Shown here one piece after another: positions 49,001 to 60,869 of a stretch of DNA of 64,000 nucleotides. Source of the DNA: Acridotheres tristis (Eukaryota; Chordata; Aves; Passeriformes; Sturnidae). The number at the start of each line of letters is the position of its first letter. The stretch's first letter is position 1. The position numbers and the translations under genes were made by a program. A model generated the notes under the pieces. It ran no database searches. It was not told the DNA's origin and saw only the letters and a program-made list of their open reading frames with translations. Where the stretch lies: positions 12,808,463 through 12,872,462 of the forward strand of contig CM072895.1 of NCBI GenBank assembly GCA_037013685.1. The letters are read 5' to 3'.

Positions 49001-50364
49001 GGAAAAAATGTATAAAAATATTATGGAAAAAATTCTGACAGAAGAACTATCTGTGCTGTGATGTGCATGAGGTCTGGGGGAAAAAATGCAATTACATAGT
49101 TACAGCATGTATCACAATACAGAAGCTGTATTAGGCAACCTGGAATCTGGCATTTCTTAACTTTTAAGAGTTTGCAAGCTCTGTGTGTAGCTCACCTCCT
49201 GTTGTCACCTAACAAGGAGAGAATTATGATACAACAGATGTTTAACCAGAATGAAGTCCAGGGTTCCAGTAAAGCTAACTGAAGTAAAGAAAAGCTCAAT
49301 TACAGTAATATCCAGCATAAAATGCTTGTGTCTGTGTTGTCCTCTTTTTTAATTTACACTGCTGATTTCCATCCAATGCTCACAGCTAACTTCTGCTATT
49401 TGTGTTAAAAACACAAGTTCTAAAGATTGAATGCAAATTACCAAACTAACAGCGTGAATTCTCAGCTGGGTAAATTGCTATGTGTCCACTTTCAAGTAAA
49501 GCTTTGAATACTGTCTCTCATTGGATCTTTCTGGACTACATGTCTAGAATAAATACATTGTGTGATGGCTGAGCAAGTGGCTTAAATAGTTTGGGTTCAG
49601 GGAGGCAAAAAACCTGCAGCTACAGGGACACTGGGGGTGTAAAAGACTTGCCAAGGTCAACCCTGCACTGCAATAACACTGCTCACTCCACCCCTTTCAT
49701 ATCTGGGCCTTTACTGCAGCAGGGTAGAACAGCTGAATCAAAATAAAGAAAAGAAAAGCATGCAGGATGAAATGGCTGAAACCTCTTTCTAGGCACAGGA
49801 ATGGTGGAAGTCAGATAATCAACAACAAGACATTGACTAAGATTTCCAGAGCAGGAATATGAGGTTCAAGTTGGTTAAAATAGATGGGATGCTTTCACCC
49901 ACAGTTTATATACTCTACAATCAGCTACCTTCATAATTAGAAAGCCAGTTAGGATAAGGGATACACAGTTAAGGGACATTTTACATATTAAAAAAAGAAA
50001 AAAAAAGGTTTCTTCTTTTTGGCTGTCTAGGTTTGACTGGGGAGCTTATCCCAAAGGAGTCATGAAACATCTGGCCAGTTGAGTGCCCACAGTTCCTAAA
50101 TGTGAAACATCCATCCCAGCCCCAGATGTCCTAACAGAGAGGAGTCCTGACATGGCTCTGGGGCTGTGCTGCCATGATCTCATTTGCAGTAATTCTCCTT
50201 CTGGGGCTGCAAAAGGCCCCTCTGTGATGACTGAGAGGGGAACACTGAGAGTGCAAGGGTGGAAACCTCTGGGGAGCTCCTGGTGTGGGGCTGATAGAAC
50301 TCTGCTGTGACAGTAGTGTCAGAGCGTGTGGGCCACGTCAGTAAAGCACCAGCAGAGCCAAGTG

Positions 50365-50395
<31 letters not shown>

Positions 50396-53300
50396 ACTTT
50401 CCAGTGTGAAGAACAATTGCCTCCCTGTTTCATAGAAGAAGTGATTTTCAAGAAGAAAATCAGCAGTGGTTAATGGATTGCTCAGTAAATAGCCTGGGGG
50501 GTCCTGGATGAGTCATGGCTGTCCAGCATAACTAACACACAAAACTTCTCTACTATTCTCATCTCTTCCATTTTTTTTTTTTTACTTCAGTGTAATGTGA
50601 AGAATTCTTATAAACCAGTTATTTCTCTGTTTCTTGCATACTCTTTCTGTGGAAGAGACCAAGTTTAATATAGTGTATCCTTGCTCCTGCAGTAAGACCA
50701 GTTTACAGACCTGGTAACAGTTCTTTTTCATGACATGAGATTTGATATGTACCATTCTCTCCCTTTTCATCATCCTTTCATAGTGTTCAGAATTAAATCT
50801 ATTTTGTCAGCAGTTTCTAGGATGTTCAGTATTTAGCTGACTCTTAGGTAGGTCTGTGACTAGGTAGAAAACAGAAAAGTGACACAGTAGAATGGTGGTA
50901 TTGAAGGTTTGAGGGAGACAAAACTGCAACAAGAGTGACTGTGTTTTGTCTTCTATTTCCTCTTAGAAAATGTAATTGAAAAAAAGACATGATTTTTTTC
51001 TTTCTTTTTTTCTTTTTTCTTAAAAAAATCCTGGGCAGTGAAAGGTGTTATTAATTACAAATACTTCAGATTAGCTGTTTCTTAAAGCTGTAGGCAATCA
51101 CATCATTCTTTCTTTCTGTTCCAGGATTTTAGAATCACGTAAGTTTTGTTAGCCTGGAAGAAACAAGAACTGTTTTTTATACAACATATGTGCATTGATA
51201 AGTTGAATGAATGGTAGGAATTTCCCAGCTAGAACTGAGCACTGGACACTTTAACTGGCATGATGAATTCTGGCATATAACTTCTGAGTTGTGGTGCGCT
51301 GCATTCCTGGCAAAGAATCTGAGCTCTGAGTAAAAGTAGAGAAAAAAGGCCTCAGCAAATGGATGGAAAGTGGTTACTCAATGCAAATAAAATACAACCA
51401 AAGACAAAGTGGTGGAAGAAAGGATCTGAGAGTGTCACAGGTATTTTCTTTCACTGGATTATATGCCATGCACTACAGAGAAGATAGTTTCTTCAGAATA
51501 CAGGCAGCCCATCCTGTTTGTAAAGCTTTCAATTACAAACTGATTATGAGGAAGAAATTCTAGATATTGTCTACAATTGATCATGGTTTACCTCAAACTG
51601 CTTATTCCTTTTAAGTTATCTTTCTCTTTTTTAAAAAAGAAAGGATCATTTCATTTATGCAAAGAGTGACTCTGCAAATGATTCTTTTTCAGCTCTTATT
51701 TGCATAGGAGCATAAACAGTGCCATTAACTTTAAAAGGACAGTCATACCAATTAACTTTGTAGTTTTTTTAGGACAAGTCCTAGTTACAGGTTTTTATCA
51801 TGGTTCTAATCCATACAACCAAACACAAGTAGTGAATTATACCCAAAATACAGGACAATTCTAGAATGGTTTTAAGAAGAAATTCTTTGCCTTTTTTATT
51901 AAAACCAGCAGGGTAATGGTATATGTCAACACATGTGTTTGATTTGGGTACATTTTCTGCTCTGGACCACCTCATATTCTTTGTTAAGAGCCAGGAGTGA
52001 GTGATCTCACGGATGACTTTCCAAGTGGTGCTAATGAAGGACTTCCTTGCCAGGTGCTCAGCATGCTCCACTCCTCTTGCTTTCAGTTGTGGTTGAGGGC
52101 ATGCTGCATTCTCTGGGTTACAGCCCTATTGTTTATGAGTTCAAGTCAGCATTGCCAAAAGGAATATGATGAGAGAAGATAAACAGCACTGAGGTTTACT
52201 TTGAGGATCCCCTAAATTAGCTCGGTTTTGGGTCTTTTTTGCTTGGGAATATCAAAATCTACATCTGGAAAATATTAGTGTAACATATAAATACTGTCTG
52301 CTAATTTCACGGAACAGTCTTCCTGTACAACTTGTGGGAAATCAGTTTTATGTTATAGGAATAAAGATCTAAAGTCTCCTACTGACTTAAGAGCTCTCTG
52401 GAGCAGTAACTAACTCAGTTTTCCTTCTTGTAACACGACCCAACCTCTGTTTCAAAACTCCACATTGTGGCCAATTAATTATCATGTAGTTTCCTGACAA
52501 AGCCTCAAATAGGCTAATGGAAATAATACTGTGCATGGTTATTACTGACAGTATCCTTCAATCCTGAAAGCTGCAGTACGTGCCTTTAAACATTATTAAA
52601 GAAAAAACAGATCAGAAATATGAAATGTAGTAGGTTGTTGCCATTTTTTTCTTTCATTAAATTCTGTATGTTTGTGAAAATGAAGAAAGGGGCATCTTTT
52701 CAGCTTTAAATTTTTCAGCAGGATGACAACTTTTATGGAGTGTATTCACAAGGGAAAATCTTTCCTCTTATCCTCTGGGGATGCAGTCTGTGTTGTGGGA
52801 AATGAGTTCCTTGTAGGGCAGAGATGGGTAAGAGTGGAGGTTTAAAGGTGTGCTGGTATTCATGGTCAGAGCCCAGTGCTGAGGCAGAGCCTTCCCTGGG
52901 GCTGTGGCTTTCCCTGCAGGAAGGGTCATCAGAACTTGGGGCATTGGTAAAGTCAGTGCTGCAGCTTCATGGCTGGATTATTCCTTTTCTTTTCCACTGT
53001 AGGCAAGAGACTTTCTAGTCTTCCTCTCTTTGCCTTTAGAGTCATGGCTGGTGCTGTAAAAAGAGCTAATTGAATTTCCAGCCAAGCTAGAGTGACAGTG
53101 TTCTGCAGTTCAGTGTAGGCTGCTCTGAGCCTTGTTAATAAGTCCCTGTTATACTGTCTCAAAGGGAGGAAAAACTTGGTTTAGTTGTTGTGATGATAGC
53201 TTAATACTGTCTTATGTCTGATTATACTGTGCTCCTCTAAGAAGGTTTGTCCCGTTCTTCCAAATAATTCCTATTTTGTACAGTTAAAACTGTTAGCTCA

Positions 53301-56049
53301 AGGATTGACCCAGTATTGAGATATGTGTTTAGATGAGTATGATAAAAGCTTTGTGAGTGCCCCAATAAAATACAAAAAGCAAGTTCACATTAAATGCTCA
53401 GACTAAAATGTAACTGTGTATTGAAAATGATAGAATGGCCAAACTGCAGAAGTCTCAAAAAGCACAGGGACAATTTGCAATGACAGATAGAGAAGATGAG
53501 TTGTAATAAATTTCTGACAAAGGGGTACAAAATCAGTTCAGATGGGCTAATAATGACAATAGCAAGTAGGCAACACTGTAAAATTAAAAGTTTTAAAATC
53601 AGAATAATTAAAGAATATTTGTAGAGGCCTTCTGTCGTTGCACTACCAAAACAGTTATTAAATTCCATTTTCCTGGCACTCTAAGCTTCACATAATAAAG
53701 AAGTTACAGCAGAAATGGCTGGTCTCTCATTATCTCTGAGCAAGGTAAATTACTAAACTTACTCTGAGATTTTTTTTCCCATTTTTGCCTTAGATCTTAG
53801 GAAGAAAGCTTAGTAAAACTTACTCCCTCCAAACTATATTTTACTTTACTCTTCCTTTAATCTTGAGGTCTGCTTGGAAAGGAAATACATTGCTAAATGA
53901 TGGTAAACAAGTTATTCTTGAGAGGCAGCTTTATCAGAATAACCTCTGCGTTTTTAAAATTCCTTAACCTTAGATTTAAAATATATTTCTGGACTTACAC
54001 TCTGAGGCCAGCACGGAGATCTTCAATGAACAAGCAGGAGTTTCCATCAGCTGTGACCTCAGTGATGTTGCAACATTCTGCTGTAAAATTGAGATGCTAT
54101 CTTAGGTGATAAATGTATGTGAGTGGTGGTAGAGAAGGATTAAACTTGTCTGGGGAAGAGTAGCCTATCCAAAATGTTGATTAAATATATGCTGCAAACT
54201 TGGCTTTTAGAAAACAAAATAAGGAGATGCAGATGGAACCTCTCAGAGAGCCCCTCTCTCCTCCAATCAGAGAAATTAATTGGAATCTAGTCTAAAAAGG
54301 TACTGTTTTAAATGATTACTAACTACTAGCATTTTTGTTCTTGACTTTTTGAGTGGGCAGCACATCAGCTAGACCTTCATATTCATGACATGATTTCACT
54401 TAGGCAAAGGGCATATGGAGATTTTTGGCATTTTCTTAGCCACCATGTTGCAATCGGAAAAGCTCAGAGCTGCTGGAACCTGATCTAGTGCAAGAACTAC
54501 CGTGAGAGGCAGAGTGCTGCTGTGGTTCTGAGAGAGCCTGAGAGCCTGAGTTTGGCTTTAATCAGCTGTAACTCACCCATGTTGTAAGTACTGTGCATGT
54601 TCACCCACGAAATATTTAAGGTTCAGTAAAATTTTGGATAGAGACTTTCAGTTTAAAGTCATGTTTTGTGATCAAGATTTCACTTTCTTTGAGATGAATG
54701 ATAGTATTTCTGGTAATTTCATGGCCTATTGGAAACCAGCCTCAAATTAGTGTGCATATTGTTCTGGTGCAGTACAGTTCATAGCTAAGTTCTGCTGAAA
54801 AAACATGTATAAAACTAGTGGTTTTTTTATAAAGCACTGTTTAGGATGCAGAAGTAAAATGTTGTTGTGTCAAATACTTAATATTTTCACACTTCTGGAC
54901 AAGGCTCATGTGCTATCTGGGGCTGCAGAGTACTGACTTGAAGGGAAGACTCTTCATGAATGTGCTCAGTGTTTTCAGTCTGCCAAAGGAGGCTGGCTGG
55001 CTTTGGTCTGGGAGAAGCCTGACTGAACACTCCTGCTAAGCTTTTTGGGGAATATCATGTATATCTCATGATTTTTAGGGAGTGCAGCTGAGTCCTCACA
55101 GAGGCTTGTCTTCCTGAAATGGAACTGAGGTGGAATATAAGCCCCTTCCTCAGAAATCTGCAGATGGTTTTATACCTACATCTTTTAATTTTCTCCTTTC
55201 ACGGGTTTGTTATCAGATAGGAAGCATTGGCTGGTCCTTACTAGGTTTGTTTCTGGTGACCACCATTTCTGGAACATTTCTTGATTTCTTGATTAGCCAT
55301 GGATAAAGTAGTGCTGTTTCTCCTCCAGGTTACGAAACCAGACAGATAACATGTGGAGTAACTTCAGGGCAGGGCTCCAAGGGACCTTGGCTGCATCAAA
55401 TGCAGGACATTACTGATGTGTCCTGGAATTTGAGTTGGGGCAGCTTCTGGGAGAATTTACCAAAGCTGATGTCTGTCAGAAAACTGAGCCTGTGTAAAAG
55501 GAGTATGCACCTCATGTGCTGCTCTCCTCAGACCAGCAGCCACCTCTGCCTTCACCTGCTGCACCTCCTGTTCCTCAGTGTGTGATGGTCTCTGCTTTCT
55601 CAACACGACTCGTTCTTTCATGGTCACAGCCTGCAGAGTCCTGACACAACCCTCCTGGTTGTGCCTTGTCCTCAGCAGCACTGTTGGAAGAGAGAGAGGG
55701 GTGTTCTAAAAGGAGATGGATCCATTTGCAGCTCATACTCTTTTCCAAATGTCTGAGTCTTAATACCATCAGTTGCTAAGAATTCCTTTCCTTTGAACGG
55801 ATTTTATTATGCAACCCATGTGTAAGGAGGTTTTCTGAAGGCTCTTTCCCAGAACTCATCCTAGCTACACAAGAAGCCAGTCTCAGAGTTTGCTGGTTGC
55901 TTTGGATCCCCTCTGATGGGTCTAATTCTTTCCGTGACTGTGGAAGGACGTTTGACAGATAACTTGGGGCACAGCGTTGCAAAGTCTTGTTTTATGTATT
56001 ACCAACTTAATTCAGCGAGGTGTATGCTTACTTTTGACTGTGTTTTAAA

Positions 56050-56050
<1 letters not shown>
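46090..56050. other. Gene-free 3' flank, distal part
   Basis: Ordinary AT-rich sequence with no recognisable gene. Contains the (GT)14 microsatellite at 50365-50392 and T-rich low-complexity at about 50571-50583 and 50993-51020. The GC-richer stretch 55340-55700 is open on both strands for short distances but unassigned. Confidence 0.6.
50365..50392 (+). repeat. (GT)14 microsatellite
   Basis: Twenty-eight uninterrupted bases of GT repeat; a likely polymorphic dinucleotide marker. Confidence 0.97.

Positions 56051-56052
<2 letters not shown>

Positions 56053-56088
<36 letters not shown>
56053..56088 (+). repeat. (TA)18 microsatellite
   Basis: Thirty-six uninterrupted bases of TA repeat, 22 bases to the left of a CR1 3' end. 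Confidence 0.97.
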
Positions 56089-56089
<1 letters not shown>

Positions 56090-56109
56090 TTGATGCTTTG
56101 ATTAAGAAA

Positions 56110-56260
56110 TTATAGAATCACAGACATGCTGAGTTGGAATGGGCCCATGAGGATCATCAAGTCCAGCTCCTGGCCCTACACAGGACACTCAAGGAATCAC
56201 ACCATGTGCCCAGAGCATTGTCCAAATGCTTCTTGAGCTCAGGCTCAGAAAAGCCCATGA
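56110..56260 (-). mobile_element. CR1 LINE 3' fragment (J-type, passerine-like)
   Basis: Reading the + strand, TATAGAATCACAG is the reverse of a CR1 3' tail. It is followed by GAGTTGGAATGGGCCCATGA, the GGATCATCAAGTCCAGCTCC block, a CCTACACAGGACA segment, and CACACCATGTGCCCAGAGCA with the TTGTCCAAATGCTTCTTGAG stretch. This order is typical of J-type CR1 in songbirds. Similarity fades after about 56250, so only the terminal part is present. Confidence 0.82.
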
Positions 56261-58039
56261 GAGCACATATTAACTATGGTTACACCTGGTTTGGTCCTTT
56301 CATCTCTTTCCTGGGTTTCTGTGTGCACTGCTTTGTTGCCTCTGTCCCTGTGCTAGGGACATTCTCTGTGCACAGAGAGCCATCCATCCCCTACTTCCCA
56401 CACCTCTGTGGCCACAGAAACACAGCCTGAGTATCACAGGTCTGGCTGTGAGATGGTGGGAGCCTCACAGCACTGGGATGGGCAGCAGGATGTCAGAGGT
56501 ATGACTCCTAGTGAGAGTATAAATAATTGGATTTTGTTTTTGAGGTAATAGAAAGACTGGAGATCTCAACTATATGGTTGAGTAAGGAAAAAGCAAGCCT
56601 TCAGTTAATACAAGTGAAGCAGAAGTTTTAAAAATAGCATTATTTAAAATACTATCAGAATCCACTTTTTGGAACTTCATAAACTCTGTAAAGGAGATTA
56701 TGGTAGTTATTACTGCAATGATTAATTTTGTTCTTCTGACTGGATCAGGTCTGTAGCTGTGATCTGTGTATTCTGGAAATTTGAATTCAACTCCATTGAG
56801 GGGAAATGCTCTTCTGAATCATTTAGCTTCCTTTCAACAACAACACTATTATGTGGAGAACCACATGTTCCCCATTTTTATACTGCATCCTACTTTTACT
56901 GCTATAATTGTTACATGTTCACTGCTTGTTGTCTGCTATGAGCTGTTCAGCCTGCACCAATAACCTATGTTACTGGTGTTAAAAATATACTGAATTTTAC
57001 CAGCTTTCCACTTAGTTTTCCCCTTACTCTTCCTATCCCTTCATCAACCCATACAATAAATCTGGTATTGCAAACAGATAGGAGAAGGAGAATGATGCTC
57101 AAACAATTCTGTTTCCTAGAAGTGTAATTATAATTTTCAGATCTGAGCAAGAGTTGATAGGTTGATATCTTCAAGCAGTTTCTGGTTTTGCTATTCTCAA
57201 CACAATCAGTCTCTGAAAAGCTTGCAATTGTCTTCTTAAAAATTTCCACTAGAATAATGTATTAATTATTATTAAATATAAATTATTAATAATTATTTTT
57301 CTTATTTTGGGCTAAGTTTGTGTGTACTATCTGATTCCTTAATATTGTAGGTTTTGAATGCACAAAACTAAACTGGACAAGGACTGGAAAAAGTTTATTT
57401 TTGAATTAAACATTTATCTGCAGACTTGCATTGGGAAAATAGAATGTATGAATTACAGCTGCTCTAGTTACAGTATTTTGTGCAAGTTTGTAAAGGGGAA
57501 CTACAAAAAGCAATTGCTTAGAAGCATCTGCCATGGTATAAAATGGCCAGATGGAGATCACTGCACTTATTAAGTGGGTGTTGGCCAGGGGATTGTGTGA
57601 AAGCTTCTCATCTGGTACTGTGCAAATTTAGTTGGCTTTGCTTAAAGTTGCCTTCAGCAGCCTTTAAGTTCATCTTCAGATTGTTTAAGCAGTGGTATAT
57701 TCCCAGTGAAGTAGGTAAGAAATGCTCACCCACCCTGCTACTGCAGATCAGGATGTGCTGGAATGGAGACTAGCTTGGAGTAATGTCCTCAACTCCCTAG
57801 AGAGATAATTGACTGAATTTTTGGTTGGGGTGTTTGTTTGTTTATTTGATGCTCTTGTTAGTTTATTTTATTTTTGTTAATCATTGACTACAGAAATAAG
57901 TTTTAATTATATCTGAACTTGTGTAATGGATGTATCTATACAAATCTATCAGATATTTAATTTTTTATATTGGTAAAACTACCTTTCATTAACTTATGGC
58001 CTTAGGTACTCTGTATATTGTCTGTATATTGTTTTGCCA

Positions 58040-58074
58040 ATGTGGAGCCACTCATGATTAAAATGGCTCCACAT
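58040..58074. repeat. Perfect 11-bp inverted repeat with 13-base spacer
   Basis: ATGTGGAGCCA at 58040-58050 and its exact reverse complement TGGCTCCACAT at 58064-58074. The arms are GC-richer than the surroundings. Confidence 0.9.
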
Positions 58075-59118
58075 GTGAGCTGTATCTGCTTAATAGATCA
58101 TGAATTTTATAGATTAAATATTGAGTTATTATAATGGGATTCAAATTTAATCTTGAATGTTCACCACTAGGCTGAGAAGATGTAATTTGTCTCAGCTGGA
58201 GCACTTGGTTTGGATAGATCACCATTTAAAAACTGAATTCACAAGTTATTTATTAAGCCCTTGAAGAATCCAGTAATTCTTTCCACTGGTACTTCAGAGA
58301 TATCCCAGGAGAAAAATTCTGCATCCATCAAACTGCAGCTCCCTGGAAAAATTAAAAGATAAAAAGTGACTTGCTGTTAACATGGTTTAGTAGCTGAACA
58401 TTTTAAATTTTATACTGTAGTCCTTCTGCTAAAGTAAGAATTCTTCCTTCTTAAAAAACATAGGAATGGAAAAGAAACAAAAGCAAATTCTCAGCCATAA
58501 CAGTGAGGCTTTATGATGCAGATTTAGAACGTCAAACTCTTCCTCAAAAATCAGATAATTGCCTCATAAAATGCAAATGGGAAAGATCTTCTCTTATTTC
58601 AAAAATGCGAGCCATTATCTAGAATGTTCTTTTTCACCTTGTTGTTAAAGCTCGTTTTTCACTAAGTTCTATAACAATTGTATAGGTATTCAGCAGTTCT
58701 CTGAATCCCTAATCCCCCAAATATTTAGTACTTATTTAACCTCAGGCATATAAGGGACAACTTTTAATAGCTTGAAGATTGGCCAGTATGCAAAGACTTT
58801 TACAGTTGTTTTTGTGTTTTGTTTTTTTCTCCATGGGATTTTTAATAGAAAAATAGAAAATAATTCTATTAAAAAACTACTTACTGAAGAAGATGAGGAA
58901 TCATGGTTTCATCACACTGAGATCCTCCAAGTCAAGTGCTCATGAAACATTTAAGTCAACTCTATCTTCAAGACGTAGGGATGATTTTGAAATCTTTATA
59001 TTCTCTTTGGCAGTGTCTGTTCTTGAAACTTTCACTTCACGTACCTTATTAATGATCTGGTGTGGCATGCTCATCTCCTTCTAACTATGAAACCTTCCAG
59101 AGGTTAATTGCACAAAAT

Positions 59119-59165
59119 AATTGTGGCATTGTGTAAGATGAAATTGTGGCAATTGTGTAAGGTGA
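59119..59165 (+). repeat. Tandem duplication, 23 + 24 bp
   Basis: Two adjacent units share AATTGTGGCA-TTGTGTAA and a (A/G)TGA end; they differ by one inserted A and one transition. Confidence 0.9.
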
Positions 59166-59287
59166 AAGTTGAAGCTCATGTTTGGGTTAGGCCATGAGCA
59201 GCAGCAATTCCCTGCTCTGCAGACCCCAGTGGTTTTCTGGAAGGTCAAGCCATAAAGGAGAGAGAGGCATTGTAAAGGGCAATTGTC

Positions 59288-59321
59288 TGTATTAAAGTGG
59301 GAATTGTATTAAAGTGGGAAT
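59288..59321 (+). repeat. Tandem duplication, 2 x 17 bp, identical
   Basis: TGTATTAAAGTGGGAAT occurs twice in direct succession without a difference. Confidence 0.95.
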
Positions 59322-60752
59322 TCTACCACGACTGTACTTGGAGTGAGCAGTTCAAAAGCAATGCCAATAAATGTACTCTTTTGGCCTTCAGAGAAATACT
59401 CAATTTACTTTACAATCCTTTTTCAGGGCCAGATTTATTATAAACATCTGCCTCACAGGAATGCCCTTTACCTTAATTCCACTTTAATTCAGATGTGAGT
59501 CCTTGTTTTAAAATACTACTTAGACTGGGAATAAAAGGTTTTTGCAGCCTGCTTTTATTCTTCCATCTTCCCTTAATTAGTCATTATGCCCTTCATTTTC
59601 CTAAGCCCTCATGCAAACTGCTTAATGAAGGAAAAAACCCAATAATTTGAAGTTTTAAACTAATTTTGTGAAAAGATTTTGTTAGTCCCTTGAAAATGCC
59701 AACTAATTTCTTCTTGCTTTCTCAATGAGCTTTTGAAACAAACTCACTAAATTTGTTCTATTTCTTCAAATTTTTCCCTAAATAAAATTTCCACTGATTT
59801 AAGTAGCAATTTTTGCTTGGAAATATAGTTGCAATTCTTTATTTTTTCTTTAGTTGTTACTTTTAGTGGTTATAGTGATTTGAAATCTTGTTCTTTTTTT
59901 TTTATTGTTCCTGAAATTTATTGGTAGCTACATTCTGTAACTCATTGAAAGGCCTTTGTTCCTTGGTTGCACAGGTTTTATGACCACACTGTTATTTGAG
60001 AGATGTACTATTTGAAACTATCTTTACTGCTGTCTAGACTTCCAGTCTGTAGTAATAAATATATTATCTCAATATTTCATATACAGTCAGATATTTCTGT
60101 CTTTAACAGGCTTCTCACTTAATTTATGGCCGTTATTATTACATCATGCAAGATAAATTAGCTATATAAATGAAGTTCTCAATTGATGAAGGCTAGCATA
60201 ATTTTTGAGGTTTTCTTAATAAGTCTTTGTTGGAAAATATCCTGTGTGTAAAGTTTGTGCAGGATTGTAACCAAGTGCTGTTCTGTGACACCAGCTCCTC
60301 AGGAGCAGTGCCCAAGGGCTGTTCGAGTCTCTGACTCCGGGTCTGCGTGGTTCATCCCATGGCTGCTGATGCTGAGCACATGGTTTGCTGTGCAGAGATC
60401 TAAACTGTGCAGTTGGCTGAAGCTGTGTACCAACTTGTAGTTTATCCTGGTGTATTTATCTTGTTATTTCAGATCCCCAACTATATTGGAAATTGCAGTT
60501 TTGTGGGGTGTTTTTCATTAAAAACTTCATTTTTCTTTGGGAAAGGTGGACACTGTGTTATATGACGTGAATTTTCAGGCTTCAAAGGAAGATATTTCTC
60601 TAAAATTTTAAAGGCTGAAAGAAATATTTGTGCTTCAGTTAGTGGATGGGAAACTGCTGTGGTAGTGAGATGTAATCTGATTTGTACCTAGACAGGCAAA
60701 TTGTCCAGAAATTAAAAGAATGAAACAGAAAGGAGAGGAGAGAATAATAAAA

Positions 60753-60865
60753 TTATAGAATTATCAGGTTGGAAGAGACCTTTAAGATAAAGTCCAGCCA
60801 ACAACCCAGCACTATCACTGTAACCCTAAAACCACTAAACCTTATCACCCGGAATGAGAAATGCC
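60753..60865 (-). mobile_element. CR1 LINE 3' fragment
   Basis: The + strand shows the reversed CR1 end: TTATAGAATTATCAGG, TTGGAAGAGACCTTTAAGAT, AAAGTCCAGCCAACAACCCA, then a CACTAAACC block. Only about 110 bases are recognisable; the remainder was lost or never inserted. Confidence 0.82.
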
Positions 60866-60869
60866 GAAT

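Larger units (their letters stand above)
56260..60750. other. Gene-free stretch with local inverted and tandem repeats
   Basis: No recognisable gene. It contains an inverted repeat at 58040-58074, tandem duplications at 59119-59165 and 59288-59321, and an A/T-only stretch at 57259-57300. Confidence 0.6.
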
